Assembly (NCBI GenBank): GCA_947501475.1
Contig: CANMWA010000006.1
Location: 186,001 to 250,000 of the forward strand
DNA length: 64,000 bases
Direction of reading: 5' to 3'
DNA from: an uncultured Aquimarina sp.
GTDB lineage: Bacteria > Bacteroidota > Bacteroidia > Flavobacteriales > Flavobacteriaceae
The stretch's first letter is position 1. Each line of letters starts with the position of its first letter. The notes beneath the pieces are model-generated. The model saw only the letters and a program-made list of their open reading frames with translations. It had not been told where the DNA came from and did no database searches. The position numbers and the translations under genes were made by a program. Of this stretch, positions 36,241 through 43,658 are shown in pieces.

Positions 36241-36798
36241 TTAATACGTTTTCCCTCCTGTTGCTCGATGGTTACATCTTATCATCCATTGAAAAGCTTT
36301 TATTATTGATTCATATTCTTGATCTAAAATTTCTAAGTCTTTAAAGGATTTAGGGTGCGTTACCCGATTACGTACTTTTATGGCTTTTACGAATTCGTCC
36401 CATCCTTCGATAGCTTTGGGATTTATTTCATTCGCTGTACTTTTTCCGAGAACTTTTAACGCAAAAACCACTCGATCCTTTAACCGGGTTCTTAAAGGTG
36501 AAATTTTTATTTCTCCATTATCATCAATTTTATAGTCCATATTATTCAAAGCGCAGATTTCGAAAAATTCTTTGTGAAGCTCTTGATGATTTGAATGAGC
36601 AGTCATCGATTTTAAAATTTGAGATGATCTTTTAAGTTTAGAAAACTCAAGAATAGCTGATGCAAAAGCCTCTATTCCTGAAAAAACACTCCTAACCATT
36701 ATTCTTTTAAGGTGAGAATTGTCGGGACTTTCATCTATTAACCTTTCTATTAACTTAAATTCAGATTGAATTTCTTTTAGTATTAATTCATGAGTCAT
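36241..36798 (-). CDS. HEPN-like protein next to the deaminase
   Basis: 185 residues, mostly helical. The C-terminal third has R143-N-R-V-T-H148, matching the R-x4-6-H motif of HEPN RNases, in the expected place between two long helices; an N-terminal helix has EAFASAILEFSKLKR. HEPN proteins in defence loci cut RNA or serve as toxins. It lies 79 bases upstream of the deaminase gene on the same strand. The motif is short, so this is a fold-level suggestion. Confidence 0.55.
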   Translation of the reverse strand: MTHELILKEIQSEFKLIERLIDESPDNSHLKRIMVRSVFSGIEAFASAILEFSKLKRSSQILKSMTAHSNHQELHKEFFEICALNNMDYKIDDNGEIKISPLRTRLKDRVVFALKVLGKSTANEINPKAIEGWDEFVKAIKVRNRVTHPKSFKDLEILDQEYESIIKAFQWMIRCNHRATGGKTY

Positions 36799-36836
36799 TC
36801 AGTTTTTTTAATTGCCCATAACGTATAAATATATGC

Positions 36837-36927
36837 ACTATTACCTATATCCCCTTTATAAGCCCCACTAATCTACCCCAATATTTCTTACCCTTGGATG
36901 TGGGAAACCGTAAGTGTTTTTAAAAAG
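36837..36927 (-). repeat. Intergenic repeat, copy 1
   Basis: About 90 bases matching the copy at 39523-39612. Shared blocks include CCACTAATCTAC, CCAATATTT and TTACCCTTGGATGTG. Both copies sit just upstream of a minus-strand gene of the accessory region, and the likeness ends on the gene-proximal side at AATAGT on the minus strand. Confidence 0.8.
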
Positions 36928-37025
36928 TTTTTTGTATGGCCCTTCGACACGTTTAGGGTTTTATATGTTGAGTTTTGGGTATAAGTACGGGGTTACAAAT
37001 CCTCGTGATCGGGGAGGGATATTTT

Positions 37026-37514
37026 TTAATTCAATTTTTTAATCGCACTAATAATTTCGTTAGATGATTCAATCAATTTGTTTTCAATCTTTTGGGATAA
37101 CAAGGGTAAGTTATCAAAATCAGGTTTATTTTCGAGGATTACTTCTAAAACCGAATATTTAGGCATTTCATTTTTGTCTTTATTCCATTTTGATGTTTTC
37201 AATACATTCCAATATTTTTTTTGAACAGATATAGTATTTCCCAAGAGCCAAATCTCAAATCTCATTTCCGAATGATTTAATACTAATCCTAATTTTAACT
37301 TTTTACTTTTCAAAAATTCATTAGAATAATAGAAATATGTATAGTCCATATATCCGTGAAGAATACCTGTAAACGAATATTGTTCAGACAGGCTTTTGAT
37401 AAAGTCTACTCTTAACTTCATAACAAACTTCACTAATTGATTATACGCAATTAATATATCTCCTTTGTCGAGTTGTTCTTTGTAAATTTCAACATAATGA
37501 TTCAAGTTCTTCAT
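37026..37514 (-). CDS. DUF7000 family protein
   Basis: 162 residues, cytoplasmic. It shows the family pattern as I recall it: YKEQLDKGDILIAYNQLVKFV, then GILHGYMDYTYFYY, then RFEIWLLGNTISVQKKYW. The function is unknown. It stands alone in the accessory run, with 227 bases downstream and 78 bases upstream without genes. Confidence 0.72.
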   Translation of the reverse strand: MKNLNHYVEIYKEQLDKGDILIAYNQLVKFVMKLRVDFIKSLSEQYSFTGILHGYMDYTYFYYSNEFLKSKKLKLGLVLNHSEMRFEIWLLGNTISVQKKYWNVLKTSKWNKDKNEMPKYSVLEVILENKPDFDNLPLLSQKIENKLIESSNEIISAIKKLN

Positions 37515-37592
37515 ATGGCTTTGCGCTACTTGTACCTAATGTACCGTATAAGTGATCGTTTTAATGCAACTGATACATTGTTGTTGGTAGTT

Positions 37593-38087
37593 TTATTTTT
37601 TTTCTTTTAAATTTTTATACATAATATAGGTGTCTACCAAGCCTAATTCAGAGTGTCTAAACCCGTTTGGTGTTATCCCAATTATTTCAAATCCGTACTT
37701 TTTCCATAATTCAACTGCTCCTTTATTTGTACTCACCACAATATTGAATTGAATTCCCACGTATCTGTTTTCTTCTGCTATTTGTAAAGAGTGTTCACAA
37801 AGTTTTTTTCCAATCCCTTTTCCTTGTGCGTTTGGACTTACCATATAACTGCAATTTGCAATATGATTTCCTAAATCAATTTGATTAGGCTTGATTATAT
37901 ATGTTCCGAGTATTTGTTCATTTTCTTCAATTACATAGGTTTCCATATATTCGGCAAACCAATGTTTTTTCAAATCCTTTTTCGGGGTATCAGGATCAAA
38001 GACATAGGTGTCTCCGGTTTTAATGACTTCCGAGAAAATTTTCCAAACTTTATCAAAGTCAGTTTTTATCGCTTTTCTAATATTCAA
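37593..38087 (-). CDS. GNAT family N-acetyltransferase
   Basis: 164 residues. The acetyl-CoA loop is SPNAQGKGIGKKLCEHSL near residue 97, with VSTNKGAVELWKKYGFE after it, the classic motif A/B of the GNAT fold. Many relatives acetylate amines or antibiotics, but the substrate is not predictable. It is one more single-gene unit of the accessory run. Confidence 0.88.
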   Translation of the reverse strand: MNIRKAIKTDFDKVWKIFSEVIKTGDTYVFDPDTPKKDLKKHWFAEYMETYVIEENEQILGTYIIKPNQIDLGNHIANCSYMVSPNAQGKGIGKKLCEHSLQIAEENRYVGIQFNIVVSTNKGAVELWKKYGFEIIGITPNGFRHSELGLVDTYIMYKNLKEKK

Positions 38088-38173
38088 TTTCTGTCTTTTA
38101 GTTAATTACCTACATACAACGCCAAATATATAAATTGGAGCAAGACAAGTATACCTAAACCAATTGATTTATC

Positions 38174-38197
38174 CCTGCCTACCTGGCGGATGGCAGG
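38174..38197. repeat. REP-like palindrome
   Basis: CCTGCC (38174-38179) and GGCAGG (38192-38197) flank a GC-rich middle (TACCTGGCGGAT). The sequence resembles the dispersed GCCTGCCNGGCGG-type palindromes seen in many Bacteroidota genomes. It is noticeably GC-rich for this window. Confidence 0.6.
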
Positions 38198-38292
38198 TTC
38201 AATTTATAAAAATTTAGTGCTATTGCAAAAAGGGAATAGCCTTTTGATCGATCCCTCAACTGTTGTGACCGCGGATATGTTGTTGTAGTTCG

Positions 38293-38856
38293 TTATTTTC
38301 TGTTTTTATATAATTCGATGGCTTTTAAGAATTTTATTCCGCCAGTCTCTGTTTGATCGTGTATAAATTCGTTTAAATCAGGATGATTTTTATCAATCCA
38401 GTTTAAGAGTTCAGTTTTGTTTCTTTCCCAAGTCTTTTCATTAAAATTGACGTAATCTGTCGCTACAGTAATTATTTTATCTTTTTGAAATCGTATAACC
38501 TGACTTGTTATAAATGGTTCTTCATGAAGAAAAGAGATTCTTTTGTCCATTTTTGAAATCTTTGCTTTAACAATCTCGTCTTGTTGCTCAATTTCAAGTA
38601 TTGTATAGCTAGGGTCAAAAACAGAATCCCATTTTAAAAACTCTAAGTACTCATTTTGAGAATATGTCTGTTCATATTTACCTTCTTTTGTGATAAGACT
38701 ATCCGCAAACCAAGCATTTATTCCTGAGTAATCAGAATTATCAAGAACACTGTAGTATTGTTTTGCGATTTCAATTTTATCAATTCCTTTTTCAGAATTT
38801 TTACAGGATACAAACCCCATTGTTATAAACAATGAAAGTATTAAAATTTTATTCAT
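38293..38856 (-). CDS. Hypothetical lipoprotein, NTF2-like
   Basis: 187 residues with a lipobox (MGFVSC, cysteine 19). The mature region begins IEIAKQYYSVLDNSDYSGINAWFADS, the common opening of NTF2/SnoaL-like folds, followed by alternating strands. No active-site residue can be picked out. It is likely anchored in the envelope and belongs to the accessory run. Confidence 0.65.
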   Translation of the reverse strand: MNKILILSLFITMGFVSCKNSEKGIDKIEIAKQYYSVLDNSDYSGINAWFADSLITKEGKYEQTYSQNEYLEFLKWDSVFDPSYTILEIEQQDEIVKAKISKMDKRISFLHEEPFITSQVIRFQKDKIITVATDYVNFNEKTWERNKTELLNWIDKNHPDLNEFIHDQTETGGIKFLKAIELYKNRK

Positions 38857-38884
38857 TTTCTTTTTTTTGATTTTTCGTTACAGC

Positions 38885-38926
38885 TTTAAAAGCTATACTT
38901 CGACAAGCTCAGCAAAGGCTTTTAAA
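38885..38926. repeat. Inverted repeat with CTTCGACAAGCTCAG core
   Basis: TTTAAAAGC (38885-38893) pairs with GCTTTTAAA (38918-38926). The loop holds CTTCGACAAGCTCAG, a sequence that recurs in intergenic repeats across Bacteroidota. A related fragment, CCTTCGACACGTTTAGG, occurs at about 36941-36957. Confidence 0.65.
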
Positions 38927-38982
38927 AATTTGGGTTAAACACCAAATCTTGTATTAATTACTGCCTTTGTTAGGTGCTGGTT

Positions 38983-39498
38983 TTATAGTTCACTCTCTTT
39001 TAAATCTTTAGCTAAACTTGCAATTTTTAATTTTTTATTTCGCTTTATGTACTCTAAATCAGCAAAATTGTCAATCATTAACTGACGGTTATAATAATTT
39101 ATATGCTCAAGAATTGCGAAAAAATTGGCTAATATCCCCCAAAAAATGAAGTTTTTAGGAATAATACTCCAGTCATTTTGATACAATTGAATTGCAAATA
39201 TTATTGGAATCAGACCAATTAATATTAAATTTAATTTTTTAGAATTCCTGAAAATATTTAAGTTTTTTTCTTGATTAAAGGGCTTATCCATCAGTCTGTA
39301 TAACTTTAATTTCCAATAGTGTTGACCTTGAATTAGTATTATTATACAAACTAAAATTCCATACAACAGAAAAAATATATCTACAAATGAGTTATTAAGG
39401 AATAGATAAACTAATATCGCTGGGAAAGTCACAAAAGCGTGAAATCTTTCCATAGGATAATAACTCTTTAATCTTTTAATCAGTTTTTGTTTACTCAT
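38983..39498 (-). CDS. Membrane protein of unknown function
   Basis: 171 residues from ATG at 39498, chosen over a GTG at 39519 that lies inside a GTTAGGTGC box. The protein has four membrane segments, a charged middle (LMDKPFNQEKNLNIFR) and a basic C-terminal tail. The gene is bracketed by GTTAGGT upstream and ACCTAAC downstream (minus strand), a mirrored pair that looks like a cassette boundary. Function unknown. Confidence 0.6.
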   Translation of the reverse strand: MSKQKLIKRLKSYYPMERFHAFVTFPAILVYLFLNNSFVDIFFLLYGILVCIIILIQGQHYWKLKLYRLMDKPFNQEKNLNIFRNSKKLNLILIGLIPIIFAIQLYQNDWSIIPKNFIFWGILANFFAILEHINYYNRQLMIDNFADLEYIKRNKKLKIASLAKDLKESEL

Positions 39499-39522
39499 AT
39501 TTTTTTTCGTCTTGTGCACCTA

Positions 39523-39612
39523 ACTATTGCATATATTCTCTTTATACATTCCACTAATCTACTCCAATATTTTTTACCCTTGGATGTGTAATATCATAAG
39601 TTTTTTAAAAAG
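39523..39612 (-). repeat. Intergenic repeat, copy 2, in a 339-base gap
   Basis: Matches copy 1 at 36837-36927 with roughly 75-80 percent identity by eye. The rest of the gap (39613-39837) is AT-rich and shows no gene. Confidence 0.8.
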
Positions 39613-39837
39613 CTATATTTAATCTAAGAGAAGAAATCTCGATCTTGCTCCTCGGTTTCACCTTTCGTAAAAAAATTAGGGATATAGTTATATTCTAATC
39701 TAAAATAGGGGTAGTGTCGCCCTCTAAAACTTGATCCAGGTAAGTATTTGTAATATTTTTTATTGAATACTATATTTTAGCAAATAATTACGAATCTAAT
39801 ATATACTAGAGTTTAAGTAAATAGTTAACGATTGTAT

Positions 39838-40266
39838 TTATGATAATTTTGCTAAATACTCCTTTAGATATTTTGTTAGTAAGGCTGTCCATCCACCTTC
39901 AAAGTTTTTGAGATCAAAATCGGTATTATCTTGCGGGAAAGTTTCGATTCCTGTATGAGTTAATGTCAACCGTGTTTTGTTTCCTTCTTTAAAAAGATCA
40001 AAGGTAACAAGAGAAAATCCTTTAAGATTTTCATACGCCCAACTATATTGAAGTCTTTTAAGTGGGATTACTTCGGTGATTTTACAAAGGTGCATATAAT
40101 GTTCACCTTTTACTCCCTGACCCGCAAATTGAAATTCGAAACCTACTTCGGCTTTGAATTCTGATAAATCAAAGTACCATTTTTTCATTTCTTCTTTGTC
40201 AGTTAATGCTTTCCATACGGTTTGGATGGTTGCTTCATACATTTCTTCAACAACTACTGTTTTCAT
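39838..40266 (-). CDS. SRPBCC/AHSA1 domain protein
   Basis: 142 residues. The START-like fold is visible from TIQTVWKALTDKEEMKKWYF through GHYMHLCKITEVIPLKRLQYSW to FEGGWTALLTKYLKEYL, the end helix that closes the ligand cavity. Such proteins often pair with an ArsR regulator and may bind a hydrophobic ligand. The start codon overlaps the stop of the ArsR gene by 4 bases, so translation is coupled. Confidence 0.88.
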   Translation of the reverse strand: MKTVVVEEMYEATIQTVWKALTDKEEMKKWYFDLSEFKAEVGFEFQFAGQGVKGEHYMHLCKITEVIPLKRLQYSWAYENLKGFSLVTFDLFKEGNKTRLTLTHTGIETFPQDNTDFDLKNFEGGWTALLTKYLKEYLAKLS

Positions 40267-40640
40267 TTTTTATTTTTCTTTTTAGATGATGGTTTAATAT
40301 TATCTACAGAGGTATCCAGAACTGTCTTAGACTCAGTTTCTACTACATGTTTAAGTGCGTGTAATTTTTTGGTCCAGAAGAGGTTAAATTGCTCCGTCCA
40401 TTCATGAACTTCATTTAGTTTTTCGAGTTTAGCTTCGCAAATTCGTTGTCTGCCCTGTTGTTTTATTGCTATAAGATTGCACTCCTGAAGAATTTTAATA
40501 TGCAAAGAGACTGCTTGTCTACTCATAGTAAAGTTTTCTGCAATCGAGTTGAGGTTCATACTTTGTTTTGCTAATAACCCTATGATCTCTCTTCTGGTAG
40601 GGTCTGCAATTGCTTGAAAAACATCTCTTTTTGTCTCCAT
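40263..40640 (-). CDS. ArsR family transcriptional regulator
   Basis: 125 residues from ATG at 40640; a farther ATG at 40679 is rejected because it lies inside an operator palindrome. The winged helix shows as FQAIADPTRREIIGLLAKQ, then SMNLNSIAENFTMSRQAVSLHIKIL. No metal-binding cysteine pair is present, as expected for the branch paired with SRPBCC proteins. The C-terminal 30 residues are very basic. The gene is the first of a two-gene operon and is probably autoregulated through the two palindromes just upstream. Confidence 0.9.
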   Translation of the reverse strand: METKRDVFQAIADPTRREIIGLLAKQSMNLNSIAENFTMSRQAVSLHIKILQECNLIAIKQQGRQRICEAKLEKLNEVHEWTEQFNLFWTKKLHALKHVVETESKTVLDTSVDNIKPSSKKKNKK

Positions 40641-40652
40641 AATATATTTATA

Positions 40653-40696
40653 TGCAAGGATATGCTTGCAAATATACATGCAAGTATTTACTTGCG
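40653..40696 (-). promoter_or_regulatory. Two palindromic operators of the ArsR/SRPBCC operon
   Basis: TGCAAG-N6-CTTGCA at 40653-40670 and TGCAAG-N6-CTTGCG at 40679-40696, with centres 26 bp apart. Each 18-bp site has the form bound by winged-helix dimers. They sit 13 to 56 bases before the ATG at 40640. Confidence 0.78.
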
Positions 40697-40939
40697 CAAA
40701 TATTTTTGAAGAAAAGTTAAGTGTTAATCGCGATCTGGATATGATAGATCCCTATATTTTTATTTAGTAGTGGCTTATTAATTCTAATTTGGTGATAGAT
40801 GGCCGATAGGTTTTGGTTGATTTATATTTACCAGAACAGCATGCAAATTCTGATAGTTTCCATTCTCAAAATAATTCATTTGTCTTATATTTAAATCTTA
40901 TAAGAAGTTGTAGTTCAAAACTAATTAAACCTTTAAGAG

Positions 40940-41740
40940 ATGTCTGAAGAATTCAAAACATATTTTGAAACTAATAAGCAAACCTGGAACGAGAAGGTTG
41001 ATGTGCATGCTGCTAGCGAATTTTATGATATCGATGCTTTTAAGAAAGGTAAATCATCATTAAACCGATACGAAATAGAAGCATTGGGAGATGTTTCTGG
41101 TAAATCTTTATTGCATCTGCAATGCCACTTTGGGCAAGATACTTTAAGTTGGAGTAGGATGGGAGCACAATGTACTGGAGTAGATTTATCTGAAAAAGGA
41201 ATTGAACTGGCATCACAACTTAATGAAGAATTAGAATTGGATGCAAAATTTGTATGTTGTAATGTTTTAGATACTTCGACTTATATCAAAGATCAATTTG
41301 ATATTGTATATACAAGTTATGGCGTTATAGGATGGCTGCCCGATTTAAAACCTTGGGGTAAAATGATAGCAGAAAAATTAAAACCAGGAGGCACTTTTTA
41401 TATCGTAGAATTTCATCCCATTGTTTGGATGTTTGATTATTTAGAGAAAGAACCTATTATTAGATATGGATACCATCAAAAAGAAGCTATTTATGAAGAG
41501 TATCAAGGAACATATGCCGACGAAAACTCTAAAATGCTTAGTAAAGAGTATGGTTGGAATCATGGCTTTGGCGAAATAATATCTTCTTTATCCGAGGCAG
41601 GACTCACGATAGAATATATGAAAGAGTATGATCAATCGCCGTATAAAATATTTCCAAATTTGATAGAAAAACAAAAAGGGCTTTTTGAAACTGAAAACAA
41701 ATTATACCCTTTACTCTTTGCTATAAAAGCTAAGCTGTAG
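40940..41740 (+). CDS. Class I SAM-dependent methyltransferase
   Basis: 266 residues. Motif I is LLHLQCHFGQDTLSWSRMGA (near 57), followed by GVDLSEKGIELA and, at motif IV, DIVYTSYGVIGWLPDL, as in UbiE/Methyltransf_11-type enzymes. The C-terminal part is rich in Tyr and Glu. It has its own transcription unit and no functional neighbour that reveals the substrate. Confidence 0.87.
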   Translation: MSEEFKTYFETNKQTWNEKVDVHAASEFYDIDAFKKGKSSLNRYEIEALGDVSGKSLLHLQCHFGQDTLSWSRMGAQCTGVDLSEKGIELASQLNEELELDAKFVCCNVLDTSTYIKDQFDIVYTSYGVIGWLPDLKPWGKMIAEKLKPGGTFYIVEFHPIVWMFDYLEKEPIIRYGYHQKEAIYEEYQGTYADENSKMLSKEYGWNHGFGEIISSLSEAGLTIEYMKEYDQSPYKIFPNLIEKQKGLFETENKLYPLLFAIKAKL

Positions 41741-41777
41741 TTGTGGATTGATGCCGATAAAGGTTTTTTTGCATATT

Positions 41778-41840
41778 CTAACTACTAACTACTAACTACT
41801 AACTACTAACTACTAACCACTAACCACTATTCACTAACCA
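41778..41840. repeat. 7-bp tandem repeat (ACTAACT type)
   Basis: About eight copies of ACTACTA-like heptamers, ending in CACTAACCACTAT variants, followed by imperfect pyrimidine-rich repeats (TTTTCACTTTTCACTC). Not coding. The unit length equals that of the G-rich repeat at 33292-33363. Confidence 0.88.
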
Positions 41841-42032
41841 TTTTTCGCTTTTCACTTTTCACTCACCGCACACCACTACGATAATTCGACAATATTTGTT
41901 ATTTTTACCGAAGGTTTTAATGTTTGCATATGCTCTTTATATAAAATTGAGCGCACCTATTAGAGACATTAAAGCTCGGGTCTTCTTACGATCCTATATA
42001 ATTTCTAATGGGTTGTGAATCACAATTATTGT

Positions 42033-43394
42033 ATGCAAACAAAAAATATTGCTATTGTTGGAAGCGGCCTTGTAGGTTCGCTATTAGCACTCTATCTAAG
42101 AAAACGTAAATACCAAGTTACTGTTTTTGATAGAAGACCAGATATTAGAACAGTTCAATTTAGTGGTCGATCTATAAACCTTGCCATGTCTGTACGTGGG
42201 TGGAAAACATTAGACAATATTGGGATAGGTGATGAGGTAAGAAAATTGGCAATCCCAATGGATAAACGTACCATACATATAGCAGGAGAACCAATATATC
42301 ATCAGCAATACGGTAAAGATGGAGAAGCTATTTCTTCGATTTCTAGAGGCGTATTGAATAGAAAAATGATTACTCTTGCTGAAGAAGCGGGCGTTATTTT
42401 TAGATTTAATGAGAAAGTATGGGATATAAACCTTCCGGAAGCAAAAATTTATACTGGCGAGACCGAAAAAAGCGAATGGAAAGAATATCAATATGATATG
42501 ATTTTTGGTTGCGATGGCGCATTTTCGAGAGTGCGACATAAAATGCAACGTAGAAGTAGGTTTGATTATTCGCAAAAGTTTTTAGATACCGGATATAAAG
42601 AATTAGGGATCCCTGCTAACGCTGATGGAAGCCATAAACTCGATAAATATTCGCTTCATATCTGGCCCAGAGGTAAGTTTATGTTGATTGCATTACCTAA
42701 CCTTGATGGTAGTTTTACCTGTACATTGTTTATGCCTCATGAAGGAGAGAATTCTTTTGAAGGATTGATTACTGATGATGAAGTAAAGAAATTCTGGCAA
42801 GAACATTTTCCTGGTACTATCGAATTAATGCCTACACTATTAGAAGATTTTAAAAATAATCCAACGAGTTCTTTGGTAACTATGAAATGTTACCCCTGGA
42901 CATATTGGGATAAAGTAGCTCTGGTTGGGGATTCTGCTCATGCAATCGTTCCTTTTTATGGTCAAGGTATGAATGCTGGTTTTGAAGATATCTCGGTATT
43001 GGATGAAATCATAGGATCAAACGGAGATAGTAACTGGCAACATATTTTTGAGATGTATCAAAAATCTCGTAAACCAAATGCAGATGCAATTGCAGAACTT
43101 TCTTATCGTAATTTTATAGAGATGAGCAGTAAGACAGCTGATCCTGATTTTATTCTAAGAAAGAAAATTGAAAAACTATTTTCTGAAAAACACCCTAACA
43201 AATGGTTGCCACTATATTCTCGAGTTACTTTTAGTCATGGGCCTTATGCTGAAGCCTTAAAGACCGGAGACCAACAAGCAGCTATTATGGATAAAGTGAT
43301 GCAAATGGATAATATAGAATCTATTTGGAATACCAATGAAGTAGAGCAATATATTCTTAGTCTTTTAGAAGATAAATATGCTATAAAAAAATAG
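42033..43394 (+). CDS. kmo: Kynurenine 3-monooxygenase
   Basis: 453 residues from ATG at 42033; a GTG at 42015 is less likely. FAD-dependent hydroxylase that converts kynurenine to 3-hydroxykynurenine with NADPH and O2. The Rossmann motif is IVGSGLVGSLLAL; the substrate-site region has FDRRPDIR and GRSINLAMSVRG; the second FAD motif is GDSAHAIVPFYGQGMNAGFED. The protein length fits the bacterial enzymes. With kynU at 18120-19424 it makes 3-hydroxyanthranilate. The haaO gene is not in this window. Confidence 0.95.
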   Translation: MQTKNIAIVGSGLVGSLLALYLRKRKYQVTVFDRRPDIRTVQFSGRSINLAMSVRGWKTLDNIGIGDEVRKLAIPMDKRTIHIAGEPIYHQQYGKDGEAISSISRGVLNRKMITLAEEAGVIFRFNEKVWDINLPEAKIYTGETEKSEWKEYQYDMIFGCDGAFSRVRHKMQRRSRFDYSQKFLDTGYKELGIPANADGSHKLDKYSLHIWPRGKFMLIALPNLDGSFTCTLFMPHEGENSFEGLITDDEVKKFWQEHFPGTIELMPTLLEDFKNNPTSSLVTMKCYPWTYWDKVALVGDSAHAIVPFYGQGMNAGFEDISVLDEIIGSNGDSNWQHIFEMYQKSRKPNADAIAELSYRNFIEMSSKTADPDFILRKKIEKLFSEKHPNKWLPLYSRVTFSHGPYAEALKTGDQQAAIMDKVMQMDNIESIWNTNEVEQYILSLLEDKYAIKK

Positions 43395-43658
43395 AATAGT
43401 TACCAGTCATAAAACTGTAACCGTTCTGTTAACTACATATTGTGTAATCTTTTCTTAGGTTTAACTTTACAAACTGTAAAATCAATAGTATTAAAAATAT
43501 GAAAATTTAAATAATTGATCATTAGTGATTTATTTTTTTTTGTCTATTGTTTGTACACTTTTTTTAACAACTTATTTCTTTAAGTCTACTTATTGTATAC
43601 TTTGTTTTTATTCGAGATATCTATAGCTATCTTTACTTTTACAAAAAAGAACGAATAA

